Source: CAYUET01 sp964443875 (GTDB lineage: Bacteria > Auribacterota > JAFGBW01). Taken from it: a stretch of DNA of 64,000 nt. This document shows, piece by piece, positions 44,452-54,494 of this stretch; positions within the stretch are counted from its first letter, which is position 1; each line of letters opens with the position of its first letter. The translations under genes and the position numbers were made by a program. Under the pieces are notes generated by a model. It ran no database searches. It worked only from the letters and a program-made list of their open reading frames with translations, and was not told the DNA's origin. Where the stretch lies: assembly GCA_964443875.1 (NCBI GenBank), contig CAYUET010000002.1, forward strand, positions 158,320-222,319, written 5' to 3'.

Positions 44452-45168
44452 ATGTTAAATACCTATGGACTGGTTAAAATTTATAAAAAAAGACGCGTTG
44501 TTGACCAAGTCTCCGTTACCCTTAAAACTGGGGAAATTGTAGGGCTTTTAGGTCCAAATGGGGCCGGGAAAACGACCACATTTTATATGATTGCCGGTAT
44601 TATTAAACCTGAAGAAGGAAAGGTTTTTCTTAATGGCATTGATGTCTCTCATTTAAGTATTCATCGCAGGGCAAAACTGGGAATAGGTTATTTACCACAG
44701 CAACCTTCAATTTTTAAGAAACTGAATGTTGAAGAAAATGTTATGATTATTCTGGAATCACTGAAAATTCCCCGGGAAGAACGAAAAAGACGACTGAAAA
44801 ATCTTTTAGCCTACCTTCATCTGGATCATTTAGCCAAAAATATGGCCTGCACTTTATCCGGAGGAGAAAGAAGGCGGCTCGAAATTACCCGGATTCTTGT
44901 TACTTCACCCAAGATAATTCTTTTGGATGAACCTTTTGCCGGTGTTGATCCGATCTCTGTACTGGAAGTTCAAAAGATCATTTTGAAGCTCAAAAACAGC
45001 GGGTATGGAATTTTATTGACTGATCATAATGTCCGGGAAACCCTGAATATTACCGACAGAACTTATCTTTTGTATGAAGGCAAGGTGCTCAAGGAAGGCA
45101 ACGCTGAATTTTTAACAAATGATCCTGAAGCCAGAAAAATATATCTTGGGGAAAATTTCAGATTATAA
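44452..45168 (+). CDS. lptB: LPS export ABC transporter ATPase
   Basis: The 238-residue ATPase drives extraction of lipopolysaccharide from the inner membrane with LptFG. It has Walker A GPNGAGKTT near residue 37, the Q-loop at LPQQPSIF, signature LSGGERRR and Walker B IILLDEPFAGVDP, all of LptB type. Length and the lptC-lptA-lptB order are typical. lptF and lptG are not in the window. hprK follows 37 bases later on the same strand. Confidence 0.93.
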   Translation: MLNTYGLVKIYKKRRVVDQVSVTLKTGEIVGLLGPNGAGKTTTFYMIAGIIKPEEGKVFLNGIDVSHLSIHRRAKLGIGYLPQQPSIFKKLNVEENVMIILESLKIPREERKRRLKNLLAYLHLDHLAKNMACTLSGGERRRLEITRILVTSPKIILLDEPFAGVDPISVLEVQKIILKLKNSGYGILLTDHNVRETLNITDRTYLLYEGKVLKEGNAEFLTNDPEARKIYLGENFRL

Positions 45169-45205
45169 GATTGATTTTTAAAATTCATCATAAGGATTCA
45201 AGGCC

Positions 45206-46177
45206 ATGACCACTGTTATGAATGTTAAAAAAATCAAACATAGGAAAAATGAGATTACTGTTGAGCTTTTATTTGATTCCATGAAACGTCAACTGCGTCT
45301 GGAATTGATTGCCGGAGCCAGCGGTTTGAAAAGAAAAATCAAAGTTGCGGAAGTCAACCGACCGGGTTTGGCCATTGCCGGACATACGGAATATTTTGCA
45401 AACCGAAGAATTCAGGTTTTGGGTAAGGCGGAACTGACCTATTTAAATTCATTGGAACCTCATATGCGGGTTAAGAGGCTCATGCCTCTATTCGGTCCCA
45501 ATATCCCCTGTATTATTATTTCACGTCGTTTTAGTCTGCCGCCGGAATTGCTTAAAATGGCAAACGAATATCATCTTCCGATATTCAGATCCCCCTTTGT
45601 AACCATGCGTGTTATGAATAAAATGACGCTTTTGCTCGATAACTGGTTTGCTCCAGCCGTTTGTATTCATGGATCTCTCCTGGAAGTCTATGGGGTGGGT
45701 GTCTTGATCACCGGGAAAAGCGGTATTGGGAAATCCGAATGCTCTCTTGCCCTGGTCAGTCGGGGACATAGAATTATTGCAGATGATATTGTGAGAATTC
45801 ATGTCGAGGACGGAATGACTCTGGTGGGTTCCCGTTCAGAGATAACAGGACATCATATGGAGCTTCGCGGACTTGGAATTATTAACGTTGAAAGTCTCTT
45901 TGGGGTTGGATGCATAAGGGACCGAAAAAGGGTTGATCTCAATATTTTACTTGAAGAGTGGGATCCGCAAAGAGAATATGATCGTTTGGGAATGAGTGAG
46001 AATACAACCTCCATTCTCGGAATAGATATTCCTTTTAATATGATTCCTGTGAAACCCGGACGTGACACGGCCTTATTGGTTGAAGCTGCATCCTTAAGTC
46101 AGAGGCTTCGCTGGATGGGACGAAATCCGGCAAAGGAATTGAATGACCAATTACTGAGCGCCATGACACATAAATAA
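45206..46177 (+). CDS. hprK: HPr kinase/phosphorylase
   Basis: Phosphorylates and dephosphorylates the regulatory serine of HPr in response to metabolic state. The 323-residue protein has the N-terminal HprK domain, then HGSLLEVYGVGVLITGKSGIGKSE, with the P-loop GKSGIGKS at 170-177, and the signature MELRGLGIINVESLFG. Its close neighbours HPr, with the target serine, and enzyme I make a regulatory PTS module. Enzyme II genes are absent here. Confidence 0.95.
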   Translation: MTTVMNVKKIKHRKNEITVELLFDSMKRQLRLELIAGASGLKRKIKVAEVNRPGLAIAGHTEYFANRRIQVLGKAELTYLNSLEPHMRVKRLMPLFGPNIPCIIISRRFSLPPELLKMANEYHLPIFRSPFVTMRVMNKMTLLLDNWFAPAVCIHGSLLEVYGVGVLITGKSGIGKSECSLALVSRGHRIIADDIVRIHVEDGMTLVGSRSEITGHHMELRGLGIINVESLFGVGCIRDRKRVDLNILLEEWDPQREYDRLGMSENTTSILGIDIPFNMIPVKPGRDTALLVEAASLSQRLRWMGRNPAKELNDQLLSAMTHK

Positions 46178-46256
46178 GATATTTTCTTGCGCAGAAAAAG
46201 AAGAGCTGATAAGTTAACTTTTTTAAAAAGTGATGGAAAAATTTAACAGGCGGAAT

Positions 46257-46541
46257 ATGAAAAAAGATAAGTTTGAAAAGACAGTAATGATATCAAATGA
46301 ACTGGGATTGCATGCAAGACCCGCTGCAATGCTCGTTAAAACAGCTAATCAATTTAAAAGTGAAATTATTATTACCAAAGTTGCAGATGGCGAAACGGTA
46401 AATGGTAAAAGTATCATGGGGGTTATGATGCTTGCCGCTTCAAAAGGGACCAAGTTGGTTCTTCATGCTGAAGGAGCGGATTGCGAACAGGCAATTGAAG
46501 CTCTGGATAAGGTAATTTCAAGTAAATTCGGCGAAGAATAG
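46257..46541 (+). CDS. ptsH: Phosphocarrier protein HPr
   Basis: A 94-residue carrier starting at ATG 46257 (a GGCGG-type site upstream; ATG 46230 would add nine residues). The enzyme I phosphorylation site is His19 in GLHARPA, and the HprK target Ser52 lies in NGKSIMGVMML. Retention of both sites shows that HPr integrates PTS flux and HprK signalling. It is two bases before ptsI. Confidence 0.95.
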   Translation: MKKDKFEKTVMISNELGLHARPAAMLVKTANQFKSEIIITKVADGETVNGKSIMGVMMLAASKGTKLVLHAEGADCEQAIEALDKVISSKFGEE

Positions 46542-46543
46542 AA

Positions 46544-48316
46544 ATGTGTCCAAAATCAACATCTCTGACAGAAATCACCTATACAGGGATTCCTGTTTCC
46601 GAAGGAGTAAGCATCGGAAAAATCTTTAAACTGGATTCAGGGCCAAAACCTATTGTTGAATATGACATCGAAGAATCGCAGGTTGCAGAGGAAGTCTCCC
46701 GTTTTGAAAATGCCATTATTGAAACCCGAAGGGAAATTTTAGAAATTCAGGAGAAAATATCAAAAGCCATGGGAAGTACCCATGCCAGCATATTGAACGC
46801 ACATCTCCTTCTGATAGAAGATTTTACGGTGATAGAAGAAGTGATTAAAAAAATTCAGAAGGAAAAAAAGAACGCGGAATTTATCTTTTTTTCTGTTATG
46901 GAAAAATTTTCAGCTGTCTTTAATCAGATGGAAGATGAATATCTTCGTGAGAGAATTGCAGATATAAAGGACGTGAGCAGGAGAGTCCTTCGTAATCTTT
47001 TTGGTGAAAAAAAACAGGAATTCCCGGATACAAAGGAAAAAATTGTCATTTTAGCCTATGATCTGTCCCCTTCAGAAAGTACGCTCATGCATAGGGATAA
47101 TGTGGTCGGTCTTGCAACGGATATAGGGGGTAAAACTTCCCATACGGCAATAATGGCCAGAACACTTGGAATTCCCGCTGTTGTCGGATTGCATGATGTC
47201 TCTTCTAAAATTTCTAATGGCACTCCGGTCATCCTTGATGGTACTCGCGGACTTATCATTGTAAATCCTAAAGAGGCAACAATCCGGCAATATGAAGACA
47301 AGAAAATTATCCTTGAATCCTATGAGTTGCAGCTTAAAAATTTAAAAGATCAGCCGGCCGTTACTCTTGATGGAAGGCGTATTGAATTGGACGGAAATAT
47401 TGAACTCCCTGCAGATTCTTTACTGGTTATGTCCCATGGCGGTGAAGGAATAGGGCTATATCGCACGGAATATTGTTATATGAACCGTTCCGGACTGCCT
47501 ACTGAAGATGAACAGTTTGAGGTTTACAAGGATATTATTCAAAAAATGTCCGGAAAACCCGTTACTATCAGAACGCTGGATATAGGCGGGGATAAATTTT
47601 TATGTCATATGAAGCTTCCTGAAGAGATAAATCCCTTTTTAGGTTGGAGAGCGATTCGGTTTTGTCTTGAAAGAGTAGATATTTTCAAAACACAGATTCG
47701 TGCTATTTTACGTGCCTCTGCTTTTGGAAAGACAAAAATCATGTATCCTATGGTTTCAAATATTACGGAAGTGATTCAGACCAATCATATCCTGAAAAAA
47801 TGCATGAAAGAATTAAAAAATGAGGGAAAAGCTTTTGACAGTCATATTCAATCCGGAATCATGGTTGAAATTCCCAGTACTGCAATATCTGCAGACATTT
47901 TTGCGCCGCATGTGGATTTTTTCAGTATTGGAACCAATGATCTGATTCAATATACACTGGCGGTAGATAGAGTTAATGAAAAGATCGCCTATTTATATCA
48001 ACCTATGCATCCCAGTGTATTGCGTCTGATTAAGAACGTAGTTCAGGTGGGTCAGAATAAGAAAATTGATGTTTCAATTTGCGGTGAAATGGCGGGCGAT
48101 TTGTCTTCGGCCCTTTTGCTTATCGGTTTGGGGATTCAAAAAATGAGCCTGTCCCCTATCGTCATCCCCAAGATTAAGAGCATTGTCAGATCAGTGAATT
48201 ATTCTGAATGCAGGGAAATTGCGGAAAAAGCCATGAACTTTTCAACAGCTGATGAAATCAAGGATTTGTTTGACCCTCTTGTGAAAAAAATATTGCCCAG
48301 TTTTTTTAATGTTTAA
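46544..48316 (+). CDS. ptsI: PTS enzyme I
   Basis: Transfers phosphate from PEP to HPr. The 590-residue protein has the N-terminal HPr-binding domain, phospho-His200 in GGKTSHTAIMARTLGIP, the C-terminal PEP site (LYRTEY, RTLDIGGDK, SIGTNDLIQYTLAVDR) and the catalytic Cys in SICGEMAGD. It lacks the GAF domain of the second enzyme I at 26981. Coupled to ptsH. The sugar ABC genes follow after 29 bases, so transcription may continue into them. Confidence 0.95.
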   Translation: MCPKSTSLTEITYTGIPVSEGVSIGKIFKLDSGPKPIVEYDIEESQVAEEVSRFENAIIETRREILEIQEKISKAMGSTHASILNAHLLLIEDFTVIEEVIKKIQKEKKNAEFIFFSVMEKFSAVFNQMEDEYLRERIADIKDVSRRVLRNLFGEKKQEFPDTKEKIVILAYDLSPSESTLMHRDNVVGLATDIGGKTSHTAIMARTLGIPAVVGLHDVSSKISNGTPVILDGTRGLIIVNPKEATIRQYEDKKIILESYELQLKNLKDQPAVTLDGRRIELDGNIELPADSLLVMSHGGEGIGLYRTEYCYMNRSGLPTEDEQFEVYKDIIQKMSGKPVTIRTLDIGGDKFLCHMKLPEEINPFLGWRAIRFCLERVDIFKTQIRAILRASAFGKTKIMYPMVSNITEVIQTNHILKKCMKELKNEGKAFDSHIQSGIMVEIPSTAISADIFAPHVDFFSIGTNDLIQYTLAVDRVNEKIAYLYQPMHPSVLRLIKNVVQVGQNKKIDVSICGEMAGDLSSALLLIGLGIQKMSLSPIVIPKIKSIVRSVNYSECREIAEKAMNFSTADEIKDLFDPLVKKILPSFFNV

Positions 48317-48345
48317 TATCAGGGACTGAGAAAGGTAAAACGATT

Positions 48346-49644
48346 ATGAGAAAAATCGTTATCATCGCGGGGATTCTGCTTGCAGGAATACTGGTTTATT
48401 TCAGTATTTTTGAGACGAAAGTAAACAAGAAAAGCCCTTTATCCCTGCTGATCTGGCATTGGATGACTGACAGACATCAGTCTTTTTTAAAGCTTGCCGA
48501 GCAGTACCGGATGGAAACAGGGAAAACCGTATCCTTCGAGTTATATGCTCCTTCGGATGTCTTCGCAACCAAGGTGAGGGCTGCCGCTCAGACCAATACA
48601 CTGCCTGATATTTTCGGGGTTTTAGGCGGATCGCCCGATCTTGCCAGCTTTATCAATGCAAGACTTGTGCACCGGTTATCCCCTTATCTTGAAGAGAATA
48701 ACGGAGCCTGGCAGAAAGATTTTTTTTCAAAAGCCTTGGGAATGACTGCTTTTATGAATGGCAATCAGTGGAATGTTCCTGAAGGCATTTATGGTATTCC
48801 GATTGATGTGACCAACATGCAGATTCTCTATAACAAGGACATCTTTGAAAAAGCCGGAATTAAGAAAATCCCTGAAACATGGGAGGAATTTATTGCTGCC
48901 GGCGAAGCGGTGATATCCAAGACAGAAAAACAGTTTTTAGTGATTGGTTTTGGAGAGCCATGGATTATCATAAGCATGATGAGAAATTTTGCCTATAATC
49001 TGATGGGGGAGGAAAAATTCGTCGAAACCATCAAGGGTACTTACCCTTATTCTTCCCAGGAATGGATCGAGATTTTTAGGAAATTCAAAGAATTGGGCGA
49101 CAGGAAACTTTTAGCATCCGGGGTTGTGACCATGATCAATAAAAGCGCAGAACGTTTATTTGCTACGGAACGGGCAACCATTACCTATAACGGATCATGG
49201 TCGGTGAATGTATTTAAGGGAATGAACCCGCGTTTGAATTATGGGATCATGTTTTTTCCACGCATCAGCGATAATTTTCCTGTTGTCATTCATGGGGGAG
49301 CCGGTTCTTCTTTTGTTGTTTCGGAAAAAACTTCCAAAAAGACGGAAGCGGTTGGTTTTTTAAAATGGCTTACCGGGAAAGAGAGGCAGATCCTTCTTTC
49401 TAATGAAACGAATAATCTTCCGGCTAATAAGAATGCCGTAGGAGAAATGCTTCCGATCCTGAATGAATATGCAAGGGATATGGATCATACCGTTCATCCT
49501 TCTTTGCTGCCTGTTGCTGAAGATCCTGATATTGAGGAAGCGATCGCACGTGGAATTCAGTCTATTATCATAGGGGAAACAACTCCGGAAAAACTGGGTG
49601 AAGATCTGGCTGTATTAAAAAAGAAAATGATGGATAAAAAATGA
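48346..49644 (+). CDS. Sugar ABC transporter substrate-binding protein
   Basis: A 432-residue family-1 solute-binding protein (MalE/UgpB-like) containing the conserved NKDIFEKAGIKKIPETWEEF segment. It starts with a hydrophobic segment but has no lipobox cysteine, so it may stay anchored by an uncleaved helix. The GAAAGG site precedes ATG. It overlaps the first permease gene by ATGA. Proximity to a GH16 beta-glucanase makes oligosaccharides from beta-glucan the likely ligands. Confidence 0.88.
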   Translation: MRKIVIIAGILLAGILVYFSIFETKVNKKSPLSLLIWHWMTDRHQSFLKLAEQYRMETGKTVSFELYAPSDVFATKVRAAAQTNTLPDIFGVLGGSPDLASFINARLVHRLSPYLEENNGAWQKDFFSKALGMTAFMNGNQWNVPEGIYGIPIDVTNMQILYNKDIFEKAGIKKIPETWEEFIAAGEAVISKTEKQFLVIGFGEPWIIISMMRNFAYNLMGEEKFVETIKGTYPYSSQEWIEIFRKFKELGDRKLLASGVVTMINKSAERLFATERATITYNGSWSVNVFKGMNPRLNYGIMFFPRISDNFPVVIHGGAGSSFVVSEKTSKKTEAVGFLKWLTGKERQILLSNETNNLPANKNAVGEMLPILNEYARDMDHTVHPSLLPVAEDPDIEEAIARGIQSIIIGETTPEKLGEDLAVLKKKMMDKK

Positions 49645-50537
49645 TGAATTTTGAGCGCCGTCAGAAGTTTTTGGAAAAATTTACAAATTTTTCATTTGTC
49701 ATTCCGGCTTTGATTTTGTTTTCCATTTTTAATGTTTATACTTTTGTGAATCTGTTCCGTCTGAGTCTGATGGATACCAACGGACTTCCGGGGAGTCCGG
49801 AGGTTTTTGTAGGACTGCAGAATTATTATGATATTTTTAAAGACAGGCATTGGTGGGATTCCGTAGGGCGTGCAGGATTTATTACCTTTCTTGCCCTGAC
49901 CATTCAGAATTTTGTCGCTCTGGCTCTCGCTTTATTTGTAAATCGCGGAATCCGCGGAGAATCCGCCTATAAGGTCATCTTTTTTTTACCTCCCATACTC
50001 TCAGGAATTGTCATCGGGTTGATCTGGGAGTGGATTTACAACGGGGATTTTGGCCTTTTGAATTATTGGTTGAACATGGTTCACCTTGGGCATTTTTCAC
50101 GGGCCTGGCTTGCTGATCCGGATACGGCCTTGTATGCCGTTGCCTTTATTCATATGTGGAAGGGCTTTGGCTGGGGTTTTGTTATTATTCTAGCGGGTCT
50201 TCAAAGCATAGATGGAGAGCTTTACGAGGCTGCTGAAGTGGACGGGGCCACCTGGTGGGAAAAATTCAAAAGCATTACAACCCCTTTGATGATACCGATA
50301 TTTGTCCTTGTTATCATATTAACAATATTAGGCACAATGCAGATCTATGATATTATCTATTCAACCACCCGCGGCGGACCGGGATACCATACCGAGGTTC
50401 CCATCACAAGAATCATGCACAGCATGGATTCACAAAAGTATGGCTATGCAAGCGCCCAGGGAATGGTATTCGGCATTATTCTGCTGATTGTATCCATCGC
50501 TCAAATAAAACTATCAAGCCGATACAGGTCCGAGTAG
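49641..50537 (+). CDS. Sugar ABC transporter permease (MalF/UgpA type)
   Basis: A 298-residue permease with about six membrane helices and the EAA coupling loop EAAEVDGATWWEKFKSITTP. It forms the import channel with the next gene's product. The start overlaps the binding-protein stop by four bases, and the second permease begins five bases after its stop. No ATPase subunit is encoded in the cluster. Confidence 0.92.
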   Translation: MMNFERRQKFLEKFTNFSFVIPALILFSIFNVYTFVNLFRLSLMDTNGLPGSPEVFVGLQNYYDIFKDRHWWDSVGRAGFITFLALTIQNFVALALALFVNRGIRGESAYKVIFFLPPILSGIVIGLIWEWIYNGDFGLLNYWLNMVHLGHFSRAWLADPDTALYAVAFIHMWKGFGWGFVIILAGLQSIDGELYEAAEVDGATWWEKFKSITTPLMIPIFVLVIILTILGTMQIYDIIYSTTRGGPGYHTEVPITRIMHSMDSQKYGYASAQGMVFGIILLIVSIAQIKLSSRYRSE

Positions 50538-50542
50538 AAAGT

Positions 50543-51385
50543 ATGGTAAAAAGTAATAATTTTGAAATTATTTTGACCCGCATAGGCATTCATGCGGTGA
50601 TGATTGTGGTGGCCTTGACCTGTCTTTTTCCCTTATTGTGGATGGTTTCATCCTCTTTTAAAACGCAGGATACCATTTTTACAGATATGAGTTTTTGGCC
50701 TTCCTTTTTTTGTTTTCAAAACTATGTTGATGCCTGGAACAGCGGAAACTTCAGTATTTATTTTTTAAACTCCATCAAATACACGATTATCGTCAATTTT
50801 TTCCTTGTCCTTTTTGCCTCCATGGCCGCTTTTTCTTTTTCCTGTCTTGATTTTCCCGGAAAAAATATTTTATTTTATCTATTTATCGGTGTTATGATGA
50901 TTCCCATTCCCGGAGCGTTTGTGGCTATTTTTGTCATCTTGAAAAAGATGAACCTGGTAGACACCCAGTTGGGGTATATTTTACCTCAGATCAACAGCGG
51001 CTTGCCGTTTGCAATTTACATGCTTAAAACATTTTTTGATAAAATGCCTGCAGAGCTTGAAAATTCAGCGAGGATAGACGGATGCAATAAATTTCAGGTT
51101 TACTGGCATATTGCCCTACCCCTTGCAAAATCAGCGATTGCTGTCATTGTCATTTTCAATGCATTATCTGTATGGAATGAATTTTTGCTGGCTAAAATTA
51201 TCTTATCTGATTCCAGTCTCATGCCGTTGCAGATAGGTCTGATGACCTTTCAGGGAGAGCGTGTTTCTGAATATCCTCAGTTGATGGCAGGAATGACGAT
51301 TACGATCATTCCCATTATCTTATTGTATCTTTTTATGCACAGGTTCATCATCAAGGGGATTGCTTCAGGGGCCATCAAGGGCTGA
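50543..51385 (+). CDS. Sugar ABC transporter permease (MalG/UgpE type)
   Basis: A 280-residue second channel subunit with the EAA-loop variant ENSARIDGCNKFQVYWHIALPL and the usual C-terminal MalG-like helices. It follows the first permease by five bases. The ATP-binding subunit must be encoded elsewhere, which is common for carbohydrate importers that share an MsmX/UgpC-type ATPase. Confidence 0.92.
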   Translation: MVKSNNFEIILTRIGIHAVMIVVALTCLFPLLWMVSSSFKTQDTIFTDMSFWPSFFCFQNYVDAWNSGNFSIYFLNSIKYTIIVNFFLVLFASMAAFSFSCLDFPGKNILFYLFIGVMMIPIPGAFVAIFVILKKMNLVDTQLGYILPQINSGLPFAIYMLKTFFDKMPAELENSARIDGCNKFQVYWHIALPLAKSAIAVIVIFNALSVWNEFLLAKIILSDSSLMPLQIGLMTFQGERVSEYPQLMAGMTITIIPIILLYLFMHRFIIKGIASGAIKG

Positions 51386-51427
51386 TTTTCAATCTGTTAT
51401 GCATTTTAAAAAGGAAGCCAGATTAAA

Positions 51428-52867
51428 ATGAGAAAAAAGTTCGTTTTCATGACGGGAAGAAAATTTTTTGTCATTACTTCAGAGATATGTTTTTTTCTGT
51501 TTTTCCTCGTAAACTATTCAAATGCGTCAGATAAACCTTCTGATATTCCCGGCTGGAAGCTTGTGTGGAATGATGAGTTCGACGGGAATTCCATAGATAC
51601 TTCAAAATGGAAAATAGAGGAAGCGGCCCTAGAGAAGAACAACGAACAGCAGTACTACACGGCTGAGGATGTTTATCTGGAAAAGGGATGTCTGGTTTTA
51701 AGAAGTCAAAAAAGATCAAAAGGCGCCAGACGCTATACGTCAGGTCTTGTTGAAACCAAGGGAAAATATTCGCAGATGTATGGACGTTTTGAGATCAGGG
51801 CGAGATTTCCTTATGGCCCGGGGATATGGCCGGCGCTCTGGATGCTGAGCACTTCAGGCCTCTGGCCTCCTGAAATCGATATAGCGGAAACAATGGGAGG
51901 AAAACAGCTTTATATGACAGTCCATTATTCCAGGGGGAATCAGCCTCATCTTTTGGATGGAAGTGATGTTGAAATTCCGGGGTTAACGGATGATTTTCAT
52001 GTTTTTGTTGTTGAATGGGAGCCCGATTCCATTCGCTGGTATGTGGATGGCAAATTATACCGTTCAGCAAAAGACAATATTCCTCATGAACCTTTTTATC
52101 TCATTATGAATACTGCGGTAGGGGGTATCTGGCCGGGATACCCGGACAAAACAACCCGGTTCCCTCAATATCATCTCATTGATTATGTGCGCATTTATCA
52201 GGCCGATAAAAAAGGTGTTCAATATTTAACAACCCAGACAGAAAACGGGATTGTCACAACAGATCCTGAAGGAACCCGTTTTAACACGAATTCCGGGGTG
52301 ACCCTGACTGCAAAGCCCATAACAGGATTCAAGTTCAGCAAATGGAAAGGCGACATTGAAAGCTTAGATAATCCGTTACCCCTTGTCATGAATAAAAATT
52401 ACAATATTCAGGCTGTTTTTGAAGAGGATCCCTTGTTTCCACCGAGGATATCAGAAGGAAAACCCATAACAGCCTCATCGAATCAGAATACTTATTTTGT
52501 TGCAACAAAAGCTGTAGATGGGGATATAAAGACCCGCTGGTCGTCAAAATTTTTTGATCCCCAGTGGATTACCATTGATTTAGAAGATACTTATCATATT
52601 CATTTTATAAGGCTTTTATGGGAATCTGCCTATGGGAATGCCTTTAGTCTTCAAGTTTCACAGGATAATCAGCGGTGGAAAACAATCGAGGAAGTGAAAA
52701 ATAACCGAAATATGGTGAGTGAATTTATTTTTAATGATGTTATTGCCAGATATGTAAGGCTTTATGGAACAAAAAGAGCGGGGAATTGGGGGTATTCATT
52801 GTGGGAATTTCAGGTCTATGGTCAACCTGAGAACATGGTTATAAATTCTGATGTGAAAGTAAAATAA
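51428..52867 (+). CDS. Secreted GH16 beta-glucanase with InlB-like and CBM32-like modules
   Basis: A 479-residue secreted enzyme. After a signal peptide (about 1-33), residues 45-255 form a GH16 laminarinase/lichenase-type domain with the catalytic EIDIAE at 149-154 (nucleophile E149, acid/base E154). Next comes a divergent InlB-B-type repeat (GITTDPEGT-like, KWKGDIES) and then a discoidin/F5-8 type C (CBM32-like) domain, starting near PITASSNQNTYFVATKAVDGD and containing RWSS and YVRLYGT. It likely cleaves beta-1,3 or mixed-linkage glucan outside the cell. The importer upstream and symporter downstream would take up the products. Confidence 0.92.
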   Translation: MRKKFVFMTGRKFFVITSEICFFLFFLVNYSNASDKPSDIPGWKLVWNDEFDGNSIDTSKWKIEEAALEKNNEQQYYTAEDVYLEKGCLVLRSQKRSKGARRYTSGLVETKGKYSQMYGRFEIRARFPYGPGIWPALWMLSTSGLWPPEIDIAETMGGKQLYMTVHYSRGNQPHLLDGSDVEIPGLTDDFHVFVVEWEPDSIRWYVDGKLYRSAKDNIPHEPFYLIMNTAVGGIWPGYPDKTTRFPQYHLIDYVRIYQADKKGVQYLTTQTENGIVTTDPEGTRFNTNSGVTLTAKPITGFKFSKWKGDIESLDNPLPLVMNKNYNIQAVFEEDPLFPPRISEGKPITASSNQNTYFVATKAVDGDIKTRWSSKFFDPQWITIDLEDTYHIHFIRLLWESAYGNAFSLQVSQDNQRWKTIEEVKNNRNMVSEFIFNDVIARYVRLYGTKRAGNWGYSLWEFQVYGQPENMVINSDVKVK

Positions 52868-52869
52868 AG

Positions 52870-52897
52870 TTGACAGGTGGACCAGTTTATTTATAAC
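52870..52897 (+). promoter_or_regulatory. Sigma-70-like promoter for the sugar symporter gene
   Basis: TTGACA (52870-52875) and TATAAC (52892-52897) are separated by 16 bases. The -35 is perfect and the -10 matches five of six bases. Transcription would start near 52904, giving a leader of about 45 bases before the symporter ATG. Confidence 0.65.
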
Positions 52898-52949
52898 ACC
52901 TAATGGTTAAAAATTTTGTAATTTCATATATAAAAAGAAAGAATCATTC

Positions 52950-54449
52950 ATGAGTGATAATCAACATTATGTAACAGCACCTGAAGATCGGATTCCGTAT
53001 ATTCAGCGTTTTTATTATGGTTTAGGTTCTCTTTGTAATCAGCTTTTAACAGCGGCCATGTCTGTTCTGGCCATTGTTTTGAACCTTGGGCTTGGGATGA
53101 ATCCCGCCTGGGTGGGCTATATCATGGCCATCCCGAGATTTTTTGACGCAATTATTGATCCTATAATGGGTTATATCACAGACAAGACAAAGTCGAAGTG
53201 GGGACGCCGTAAGCCTTATATTTTTATTGGAGCATTGCTTTCCGGTCTTATTTTTATTTTAATGTGGCAGATTCCGGAAGGAAAGAGTCAGGTTTTTTAC
53301 TTTGGTTTTTTTACAGTAGGTTTTATTCTTTTTTATTTTGCTTATACGATTTTTGCCGCACCTTTCACCGCTCTGGGGTATGAAATGACCCCTGATTATC
53401 ATGAAAGAACACGACTGATGAGCATGAGTAATTCAGTCGGTCAGTTTGCCTGGACTATTACTCCGTGGTTTTATGTGATTATATGGAATCCAAATATTTA
53501 TTCTAATCTGGTAGAAGGAGCCAAAGGGATCTCTATTTGGGTAGGAATTTTTTGTGCAATCATTGGTATTCTGCCGGCAATTTTCATCCGTGAGAGATTT
53601 TATTCTATTGCAAAAAAAGAAGAGGATAAAGAGTTTGATAAAGCGGAACCGATTATTGATGAAAAAAAATCGGAAGTTGTAAAACCTGCTGTAAAAACGC
53701 AGATTATTGCAAAATTTGTAGATTTTTTTAAAGTATTTTTCATCACTCTGAAAAATCGCGAGTTTTTAAAATTATGTGCGGCCATGTTTTTAGTTTTTAA
53801 TGGATTTCAGCTGATTGGCGGTTTGGCTCCTTACAATATTATTTATTATGTTTTTGGCGGGGATCAGACCAAAGCCTCCGGTTTTATGTGCTGGTTTTTT
53901 ACAGTCAATTCATTAATGACCAGCCTGGTAATTCCTTTAATTTCATGGATTTCAACGAGATTAGGCAAAAGGAATGCTTTTTACATTTCAACATCCATAT
54001 GCATATTCGGATATATATTAAAATGGTTCTGTTATAATCCGGCGCACCCCTGGTTATTGTTTTTGTCATCGCCCTTTATTGGTTTTGGACTTGGAGGCCT
54101 TTTCACCCTGGTTGGTGCAATGCTGGCAGATGTGTGCGATCAGGATGAACTAAAAACCGGCCACCGCAGGGAAGGAATGTTTGGTGCTGTAAACTGGTGG
54201 ATTGTAAAATTAGGAATGGCTGTAGCTTTTGCTCTTTCCGGGCATTTGCTGAATTTTTCAGGATTTGATGTTAATCTTGGAGCTGTTCAGTCAGCCAGCG
54301 CACTTTATTACATGAGGGCTTTTGAAATCGGAATCCCGATTTTCACTTCTTTATTGGCCATAGTGGCTATTGTTTTTTATAACATCACAGAAGGAAAAGC
54401 ACGAGAAATTCGTTTAGCTCTTGAAAGCAAGCGCGGCAAAGTGTTATAA
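52950..54449 (+). CDS. GPH-family sugar:cation symporter
   Basis: A 499-residue major-facilitator-type protein with twelve predicted membrane helices and the GPH signature FDAIIDPIMGYITDKTKSKWGRRKPYI-type loop (split here as FDAIIDPIMGYI and KSKWGRRKPYI), which is followed later by a long cytoplasmic loop near residues 215-250. GPH symporters import glycosides, xylosides or disaccharides with Na+ or H+. Its own promoter and position after GH16 suit uptake of small beta-glucan fragments in parallel with the ABC system. Confidence 0.9.
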   Translation: MSDNQHYVTAPEDRIPYIQRFYYGLGSLCNQLLTAAMSVLAIVLNLGLGMNPAWVGYIMAIPRFFDAIIDPIMGYITDKTKSKWGRRKPYIFIGALLSGLIFILMWQIPEGKSQVFYFGFFTVGFILFYFAYTIFAAPFTALGYEMTPDYHERTRLMSMSNSVGQFAWTITPWFYVIIWNPNIYSNLVEGAKGISIWVGIFCAIIGILPAIFIRERFYSIAKKEEDKEFDKAEPIIDEKKSEVVKPAVKTQIIAKFVDFFKVFFITLKNREFLKLCAAMFLVFNGFQLIGGLAPYNIIYYVFGGDQTKASGFMCWFFTVNSLMTSLVIPLISWISTRLGKRNAFYISTSICIFGYILKWFCYNPAHPWLLFLSSPFIGFGLGGLFTLVGAMLADVCDQDELKTGHRREGMFGAVNWWIVKLGMAVAFALSGHLLNFSGFDVNLGAVQSASALYYMRAFEIGIPIFTSLLAIVAIVFYNITEGKAREIRLALESKRGKVL

Positions 54450-54494
54450 ATTTTATTTAATCAATAAAAGGTTTAATAAAAAAAGGAAGATCAG

